Of a DNA stretch of 44,002 nucleotides, positions 37,957 to 44,002 are shown in pieces. The notes beneath the pieces were generated by a model that was not told where the DNA came from, made no database searches, and was given only the letters and a program-made list of their open reading frames with translations. The stretch comes from Trichomonas tenax (taxonomy: Eukaryota > Parabasalia > Trichomonadida > Trichomonadidae). The stretch covers positions 1 through 44,002 of the forward strand of contig JALKBU010000381.1 in the NCBI GenBank assembly GCA_023091735.1, written 5' to 3'. The position numbers and the translations under genes were made by a program. Each line of letters starts with the position of its first letter. The stretch's first letter is position 1.

Positions 37957-39259
37957 TATTGAAAAGGTTAAATCAGCACAATGCTATTCACAATCCCAAC
38001 GTAAGTCCAACATCCAATTATCAAGATTTTAACAATAGATCAATCGAATTTAAGGCAAATGATATCAGAGTTTATATATTTAAGTGCTATTTCTTTAACT
38101 ATTCGTGTACTGAGAATTCTGGTGCTGTTTATTTTGTTAACGAAAGAAGTTCTATATTATATGATAGAATTTGTGCAATTAGCTGCAATTCAAAAAATCA
38201 TGGTCATTTTGCATATACTGAAACAGATAATTTAGTTGGATCTTATATCACCGCAAAAAAGATGTTCATTTGTTCAATGTGGAGATATCGCACATCGAAA
38301 TGGGGTGATCATTCTTTCAGCAGGAAAACAGGAAATTATGAATACAAATTTTTCGAAATCTGAATGTGAATATTATGTTTCGTTTGTTATATCATATAGT
38401 TATTTTCAAGCAGTGGCATCATATTGTTATGCTGATTTATCATCAGCAAAAATGGAAAACATTTGTGATTTAAGAAATCCAGTAAATTTTATGAATTATT
38501 CATCTGTTATTAATTGTACTTCTTCATTGGCAGTTTTTGTGTGTTTATATGAAGATAAAATATGCACGATTAGTTGTAATTCTTTCGATCATGGACACTT
38601 TTCATTCAGCATTACCTCTAATTATACTAACACCTTTCTAATTGCCAAAGAATCTTCATTTTTATATTCAGGAGATATTTCAAAAAGACATGGAGTTATT
38701 CTTTTTGAATACGGTACTAAAGAAATAAAATACAATAATTTTTCAAGATCGACATGTTATTCATATGGTGCTCTTTGTTTTATGGATGCCATTAGTCACG
38801 GTGTTGCTTCATCTTGCTGCGTTGATACTACTTCTGCACAAGATTCAGGAGTATTTGAAATCCATTAATTTGATTATATGATAAATTTTTCAAGCGTTAT
38901 TAACTGCACACTTCATTTTGCAGTTATTGCATGTCTTTATCAAAATTCGTACGTAATTGTTTCTGAATGTAACTTTATTAGTTAAATAAATAAGTATTTC
39001 ATGTGTAATTCGTTTCCTTCATCCAATACTATGTTTGCAGAAAGATGTTATTTTGAGAATACAACATTGACATGCAGCAATGCAATATTAAATAGTACAA
39101 TTTCTGATAAACTTGAATTAGATTTTAATTTTGATCATATTCAATGTTAATTTATTCCCGATTATTATGTAAATGTTAATATTTGTAGTGTTTGTATGAA
39201 TTATTGTTTTACAACATCATTTTCATTGCTTGCATTGTTTCCATTTATATTCTTGTAAT
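37957..39259 (+). pseudogene. tandem beta-helix paralogue 1, fused and broken
   Basis: The first of four tandem copies, each opening after TATTNNCAAAAGG-like DNA. It reads NYQDFNNRSIEFKANDI, CYFFNYSCTENSGAVYF and ICAISCNSKNHGHF, then shifts frame at an A6 run near 38259 into CSFVQCGDIAHRNGVIIL. At about 38545-38560 it jumps from the end of one unit (VINCTSSLAVFVCLYE) back to an earlier motif (DKICTISCNSFDHGHF), so two paralogues have been joined by unequal recombination. It then has stops after EIH (38868), at about 38983 and at about 39150, before the conserved end NVNICSVCMNYCF and a hydrophobic tail. No ATG at the start. Dead as assembled. Confidence 0.65.
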
Positions 39260-39393
39260 AAAATAATAGATGCATTATTTGCTACCTTCTGTTTATTGGA
39301 CATTCTAGGAAATAAAAGATTTTTTTAGGAATCGAGGTTACTTAAGTAATAATTTTGATGTAATTATTTATTATTATATCAAAGTAATTGTCG

Positions 39394-40329
39394 TATTATC
39401 AAAAGGCTAAATATGCACAAAGCTTCATTCGATTTAATGCACAATTAAATTTAACATTGCTTTATCAATATATCAAAACTTCAACTCAAAATCAATAAAT
39501 TTTAAATCCAATGATATCATAGCTGTAATAAATCAATGTTATTTATATAATTCATCGTCATTAGGTCACTCCGGCGCAGTAGATTTTAGTTGTGAAAGAA
39601 GTTCGATAAAATACAATAAAATTGTGATTTCAATGATAATGGACATTTTTCGTATACTGTAACAAGTAATTATTCAGGGTCATTCCTCATCTCAAAAGAT
39701 TCATCATTTTTATACTCTGGAGATATATTTGTCAAACATGATGTTCTTCATTTCCAATATGGAAGGCAAGATATGAAATACAATAATTTTTCAAAATCAA
39801 AATGTGCTTATTATGGATCTTTTGTAATTGGGAATAGTATAGGTCAAGGTGTTATTTCATAGTGCTGCGTTGATTGTTCATCAAATAATGAACATGGCAT
39901 TATTGAAACTCAAAAATGTGATTTTCAAGCATTATCAATTGCACAGAAGCATATTGCATAATTGTATTTGTCTATGAAAATTCTCATATATTTATATCAG
40001 ACTGCAACTTTGAAAATAATGATGTCGGATATTTTAAGATTAATGAAAAACCGATTTCAAATTCTATGATAGCAGAAAAATGCTATTTTGAGAATACAAG
40101 AATAGCTTGCTTATATGCACAATTGAATAATTTATTGTCTGGAAAAGATCAAATTGATTTTAATACTGATCACATTTCATGTAGATTCATTCCAGATTAT
40201 TACGTGAATGTTAATATTTGCAGTGTTTGCATGAATAATTGTTTGGCAAAAATTCCATTTGGCATTTCTATCACTAGATCCATTTATAATCTTAAGAAAC
40301 AAAAGGTGGTTGGCGTCACTTTTCAATAA
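39394..40329 (+). pseudogene. tandem beta-helix paralogue 2, broken
   Basis: The copy starts TATTATCAAAAGGC and keeps family motifs in changing frames: NFNSKSINFKSNDI, CYLYNSSSLGHSGAVDF, SFLYSGDIFVKHDVLHF and YGSFVIGNS. A TAG interrupts VISxCCVDCSS near 39860, and a further frameshift lies at about 39610-39640. The last 87 codons (40066-40329) are open and end with NVNICSVCMNNCLAK. Its tail differs from the other copies (ending VVGVTFQ). Clearly decayed. Confidence 0.65.
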
Positions 40330-40367
40330 TATTGCTGATGTGAGATTCATTTTTTTGGTGAAAATAA

Positions 40368-41291
40368 TTGGAATATTATCAAAAGGCTAAAAATGCACAA
40401 AAGTTTGTTAAGTCTAATGCTCAATATGACATTCATTTGTCGATTTACCAAAATTTCAACTCAAGACCAATAAATTTTGCTTCCAATGATATTAATGTTA
40501 TAATAAATCAGTGCTATTTCTTTAATTCATCGTCAACTGGTGATTCAGGTGCTGTTGAATTTAGATGCACACGAAGTTCAATTATATATGATAAAATATG
40601 CGCGATTAGTTGTAATTCTTTTGATCATGGACACTTTTCAGTTAGCATCGCTAGTAGTGATGAAAAATCTTATTTAACTGCGAAAGATTCGTCGTTTTTA
40701 TACTCGGGAGACATTTCAATTAAAAACGGAGTTATTATATTTCAGTATGGAAAACAAGTATTAAAATATGATAATTTTTCGAGATCAACATGTCAATATT
40801 ATGGATCTTTTGTTGTATTTGATAGTCTCTATCAAGGAGTTATTTCATATTGCTATGTTGATCATTCTTCAAATATCTATCAAGGTTTAATGGAAACACG
40901 CACTTTTAACTATGTTATAAATTTTTCAAGTGTTGTAAACTGCTCGACACCTGCAATCATTGCTTGCACGTATCAAAGTTCTAGTTTACTTGTATCAGAC
41001 TGTAATTTTATTAACAATGTTGCAAACCTTTGTTTTGAAAACACGCTTCCAACTTCAAATTCTATAACAGCAGAAAGATGCCATTTTGTGAATACTACTA
41101 CAGTATGTTTAAATGCTCAGATAAACAATGTCGTTGCTGATGAAATTGAAATTGACTTTAATTTTGATCATTTATTTTGCAAAAGCATTCCGGAATTTTA
41201 TATAAATGTTAATATCTGCAGTGTTTGCATGAACTATTGTTTTGCAAAAATTACGTTTGGATTGTCACTATTTCCATTTATTTATATGTAA
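40368..41291 (+). CDS. tandem beta-helix paralogue 3, open frame without ATG
   Basis: A 307-codon uninterrupted frame carrying the full family pattern: YQNFNSRPINFASNDINVII, CYFFNSSSTGDSGAVEFRC, DKICAISCNSFDHGHFSVSI, DSSFLYSGDISIKNGVIIF, FSRSTCQYYGSFVVF, VINFSSVVNCSTPAIIA, NVNICSVCMNYCFAK and a short hydrophobic tail (FGLSLFPFIYM). Roughly one Cys per short rung and many Asn/Ser suit a parallel beta-helix. A TAA lies directly upstream in frame, and the first in-frame ATG is deep inside. Either an upstream exon supplies the start, or the copy is a 5'-truncated duplicate that has stayed open by chance or recent gene conversion. No signal peptide is encoded here. Function unknown; a surface or secreted location is only a guess. 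Confidence 0.6.
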   Translation: MEYYQKAKNAQKFVKSNAQYDIHLSIYQNFNSRPINFASNDINVIINQCYFFNSSSTGDSGAVEFRCTRSSIIYDKICAISCNSFDHGHFSVSIASSDEKSYLTAKDSSFLYSGDISIKNGVIIFQYGKQVLKYDNFSRSTCQYYGSFVVFDSLYQGVISYCYVDHSSNIYQGLMETRTFNYVINFSSVVNCSTPAIIACTYQSSSLLVSDCNFINNVANLCFENTLPTSNSITAERCHFVNTTTVCLNAQINNVVADEIEIDFNFDHLFCKSIPEFYINVNICSVCMNYCFAKITFGLSLFPFIYM

Positions 41292-41381
41292 AAACTTGAG
41301 TCACTTTTCGTAAAAAGCAGAATTAATGTCACTTTTTATAATGTAAAGATTCTTATGTTTGACTTTCATCTATGGATTTAA

Positions 41382-42311
41382 TTGCAGTATTATCAAAATG
41401 TTAAAAATATGCAAACCCTTAATAAGTCTAATGTTGAGTATAACATCAGATTGTCTGTATTTCAAAATTTCAACTCAAGATCAATAAATTTTGGTGCATC
41501 TGATATTAAAGTTATAATAAACCAATGCTATTTTTACAACTCATCGTCAACTGGTAACTCAGGCACTGTTAGCTTTATTTGTTCGCGAAGTTCGATATTA
41601 TATAATAAAATTTGTGCAATCAACTGCAATGCTGGATTGCATGGGCATTTTACTTATAGTTTTGCAAGCAATGATGCTGGATCATCTTTAATTGCTAATG
41701 AATCAATATTTTTGTTATCAGGTGATATTTCTAAAAAGCACGGAGTTCTTCTATTTCAGTCTGGTGCACAAAAATTAAAATATAACAATTTTTCAAGATC
41801 GACCTGTTATTCATATGGGGCTTTTGTAATAATTGATAGTGCTGGCCAGTCTGTTGTTTCTTTCTGTTGCATTGATTCTACGTACGCTTCAGGTAATGCA
41901 ATTTGTGAATTTCGAAAATACAATAATTCGATGAATTTTTCATCTTATATTAACAGCACTGCACAAGTTGCTGCAATTGAAAGTGCATATACTTATGTAA
42001 AATTATATGTTTCTGACTGCAATATTATTGATGTTAAAACACCATATTTTATATATTGCATAGATCCATCAACAGACTCGATTGAAGCAACTAGATGTTA
42101 TTTTGAAAACTCAAATCAAACATGCAATTCTGTACAGTTTAGCGATGCTTTGGCCGATAATATAAGTATTGATTTAAATTTTGATCATATTTCATGCAAA
42201 TTCATTCCAGACTATTATGTAAATATGAATATTTGCAGTGTTTGCATGAATTATTGTTTTGCAAAATCATCTTTGGCTTCAAGTTCTCTTCTACCATTTA
42301 TTTTTAATTGA
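41382..42311 (+). CDS. tandem beta-helix paralogue 4, open frame
   Basis: A 309-codon frame from a TTG at 41382; the first ATG is at 41409 (MQTLNKSNVEYNI), giving 300 residues. It contains all family blocks: VFQNFNSRSINFGASDIKVI, CYFYNSSSTGNSGTVSFIC, NKICAINCNAGLHGHFTYSF, ESIFLLSGDISKKHGVLLF, FSRSTCYSYGAFVII, SDCNIIDV, NMNICSVCMNYCFAK and a hydrophobic end (SSSLLPFIFN). It is the only tandem copy with a usable ATG near the family start. The bases before the conserved start, TTTAATTGCAG, resemble a generic 3' splice site but lack the ACTAACACACAG motif of known trichomonad introns. A 37-base spacer plus a TGTAAAG block separates it from copy 3. Confidence 0.65.
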   Translation: MQYYQNVKNMQTLNKSNVEYNIRLSVFQNFNSRSINFGASDIKVIINQCYFYNSSSTGNSGTVSFICSRSSILYNKICAINCNAGLHGHFTYSFASNDAGSSLIANESIFLLSGDISKKHGVLLFQSGAQKLKYNNFSRSTCYSYGAFVIIDSAGQSVVSFCCIDSTYASGNAICEFRKYNNSMNFSSYINSTAQVAAIESAYTYVKLYVSDCNIIDVKTPYFIYCIDPSTDSIEATRCYFENSNQTCNSVQFSDALADNISIDLNFDHISCKFIPDYYVNMNICSVCMNYCFAKSSLASSSLLPFIFN

Positions 42312-42957
42312 AATTGCAACTAAGCATATTATTTGATGCATTTACCTTAAAAAGAATCAATGGAAAACTGAACATGTATAAAAAAACACTCTAATAAAAT
42401 TATAATTTGTAATCATAACTCTGTTGGAACAATGAAATATCATGAAGGATATCTTTAACTTTGTTATGGATATCAATTTGTTCCATGTAATGTTTGATTG
42501 AGCCTGTGACTAAAATGCAATCGCGCTAAGAAATAAGATTAATAGGAGAACGTAAAAGATAAAATTTATAGTATATGTTTTAATAACTGGAAGTCATTAG
42601 GTATTAGAAAACATTTTAAAGAATACGGTAAATGTAAATCCTTCTTTAATGTTTAAAATTTTTCTTACTTTTTGAAGAACTTAATTTCCAACAATCAATA
42701 TTGAATAATTTCATAACATCACAAGTTTTAAAATCTAGAGCGCTAAATAAGCATACATGACATATATGTTTTATTTTTACTAGGATTAACGAAAAAGATT
42801 TTTACCCCATTTATTTTTTGATAGACCCTTAAATAGTTTATTTCAAAAATTTACAAGCGTTATTTTTCTGCTTGAAATAAGAAAATGAATAATTACCGTA
42901 AATAAAACCAAATTTATATGCCAATGTAAATAATTTATATGTCAAAAAAAGGAGTTT
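42312..42957. other. intergenic, no gene seen
   Basis: About 650 AT-rich bases between the beta-helix array and the next gene block. No RNA gene, repeat or coding remnant recognised. The left boundary of the Maverick-like block may lie near 42.92 kb, but I see no terminal repeat. Confidence 0.45.
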
Positions 42958-43326
42958 TTATTTCCATTCGAATTCACCTTCTGAGTTAATACCAATAGCC
43001 TTTTGGAGTTCATTTACCCTATTGGCGAACACTAGTAGTGCTTTGAGTATGTCTGGACATGGTTTCTGATTGTCAATTGGTATCTGTGGGCGTTTATTGA
43101 AGAATACAATGAGATTTGACCTCTTTGCAGTCACCTGATCGGCACGTGTAGGAGCTGGGTCCCTAACTATGAATACTATGGATGTTGAAATTTCAAGTTG
43201 GAAAATCTGCTTGTTTGAGACCTTAATTAGGTTTGAACTCCTTTGTGGGCACGCACGGAGTATGTAGTCTCTCACCTCCGAATCAGATTCAATCTTAACT
43301 AGAAAGTGTAAATTTTCGTCACTCAT
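42958..43326 (-). CDS. hypothetical protein beside Maverick-like genes
   Basis: A 122-residue frame from the ATG at 43326 (MSDENLHFLVKI); an upstream GTG extension is not needed. The sequence looks like a small folded alpha/beta protein (YILRACPQRSSNLIKV, QIFQLEISTSIVFIVRDP, LIVFFNKRPQIP, ALLVFANRVNELQKAIG). No family is recognised. It is divergent from the gene at 43422 across a 95-base AT-rich promoter region, the same head-to-head layout as the viral-type genes near 28.6 kb, suggesting it belongs to the same element. That membership is inference. Confidence 0.5.
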   Translation of the reverse strand: MSDENLHFLVKIESDSEVRDYILRACPQRSSNLIKVSNKQIFQLEISTSIVFIVRDPAPTRADQVTAKRSNLIVFFNKRPQIPIDNQKPCPDILKALLVFANRVNELQKAIGINSEGEFEWK

Positions 43327-43421
43327 TGTGCATGGTTTTGTCACTCATCGTTTACCCGTTATTTCTTACGATTTAAAAACTTAATGTTAATTATTAATTT
43401 TAATTTTTTATTTTTATACAA

Positions 43422-43875
43422 ATGAATATTAAAACTTTTGATCTAAGGTCTTTAGGCTTCACTGGTGGGGAAATATCAAAAATAATGAATGATTTTGACG
43501 GAGGAGAATATCCAACATATTTACAAAATATAAGAACACTTGCTAGATTACTAAATGATTTCAAATATACAGGACCATTAAATAAGCAATCAATAATGAG
43601 ATTCTTATATTCACCCCCTAAAATGAACGTGTCACCCCCTATTGAACCAAATTGATGAATCACCTCCTATTGAAGAATTTTATAACGAACGTAGACATGA
43701 TAATGAATATTATAATAATGAAAAAGAACAATTGGAAAAGTTAAGAGATGAAATTGATAGTAGTAGAGAGAGGGGGTTACTTGTCATTCTATATATAAAG
43801 GATGTATTCCAAACACGATATATAAACAACAAATCCGAGCAACTAATTTTTAAAGTTAATTTTAAAATAATTTAA
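43422..43875 (+). pseudogene. Maverick-like hypothetical gene with frame break
   Basis: It starts at an ATG (MNIKTFDLRSLGFTGGE) and reads 77 codons to a TGA at 43653-43655. A +1 frame entered around a C5 run (43634-43639) continues NQIDESPPIEEFYNERRHDN and a charged helical stretch to a TAA at 43873-43875. SPPIE recurs on both sides of the break. Composition is coding-like throughout the first 140 codons; after GLLVIL the sequence contains CTATATATAAAG and may already be promoter DNA of the next gene. Either a homopolymer indel or two overlapping genes would explain it. No family recognised. Confidence 0.4.
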
Positions 43876-43906
43876 TTTTTTTATTTGGATGAAATAATCT
43901 ACATAT

Positions 43907-44002
43907 ATGGCAATCGTTTCGCCTGAGCTTATGAAGAAATGGGGTATTAAGCAATTAAATGAATACGATTTTTTAATTAAATCTAAAGAAAATGTAAGAA
44001 CC
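43907..44002 (+). CDS. Maverick-like gene, N-terminal 32 codons (runs off window)
   Basis: It starts at an ATG with MAIVSPELMKKWGIKQLNEY and stays open to the last base. The opening resembles MVTIQSELMNK of the gene at 91-465 and its degenerate copy near 28.6 kb, so the three may be related genes of one viral-type element family. It is preceded by an AT-rich promoter-like stretch. The rest of the gene is outside the window. Confidence 0.45.
   Translation, partial: MAIVSPELMKKWGIKQLNEYDFLIKSKENVRT

Noticed and set aside
41360..41400. Intron acceptor before beta-helix copy 4 (TTTAATTGCAG)
   Set aside because: It lacks the ACTAACACACAG branch/acceptor motif of known trichomonad introns, and the other copies have no AG at the same place.

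Overview
The window looks like nuclear DNA of a trichomonad (parabasalid) protist. It is AT-rich, every recognisable gene is a single uninterrupted reading frame, several stop codons run into TAAA, and the repetitive content is typical of these genomes: Maverick/Polinton-type viral genes, an ankyrin (DUF3447-like) relic, a glycine-rich surface-protein relic and a lineage-specific parallel beta-helix family. I cannot settle the species from sequence alone; Trichomonas- or Tritrichomonas-like is an inference.

Layout. 1-620: edge of a Maverick-like element. 0.9-2.4 kb: PABP-like multi-RRM protein. 3.1-3.9 kb: broken ankyrin-type gene. 4.4-6.0 kb: polo-like kinase. 6.0-10.5 kb: gene-free and repeat-rich, with a 673-bp terminal-inverted-repeat element and several palindromes. 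10.5-11.6 kb: Old Yellow Enzyme-type reductase with a stop just before its C-terminus, convergent with a beta-helix protein (11.6-12.6 kb). 14.7-15.0 kb: small acidic protein behind two E2F-like sites. 17.1-22.0 kb: a 1,653-residue Ser-, Gly- and Asp-rich protein. 22.6-26.3 kb: a MITE, a cluster of four foldbacks and a decayed glycine-rich surface-protein gene. 26.6-27.7 kb: a Bet1-like SNARE and ribosomal protein uL22. 28.2-30.7 kb: a chimeric viral relic (SF3 helicase fragment, Maverick-type antisense gene, phage-tail-fibre-like gene). 31.0-32.7 kb: Prp39-like splicing factor and a divergent tRNA-Asp. 32.7-36.9 kb: mostly gene-free, with foldbacks and an inverted second copy of the 6.5-kb element. 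37.0-37.9 kb: coiled-coil protein preceded by an array of TGACATGTAAA-like motifs. 38.0-42.3 kb: four tandem beta-helix paralogues, two decayed and two open. 43.0-44.0 kb: start of another Maverick-like gene block running off the edge.

The housekeeping genes (RNA binding, kinase, SNARE, ribosome, splicing, tRNA) are unrelated and each has its own promoter; there is no operon. They sit as islands in DNA shaped by viral-type elements, short TIR elements and foldbacks. The two most cell-cycle-like loci, the polo-like kinase and the small acidic protein, both carry GCGCCAAA-type sites upstream. Four frame breaks fall in homopolymers, so some pseudogene calls could be sequencing errors.
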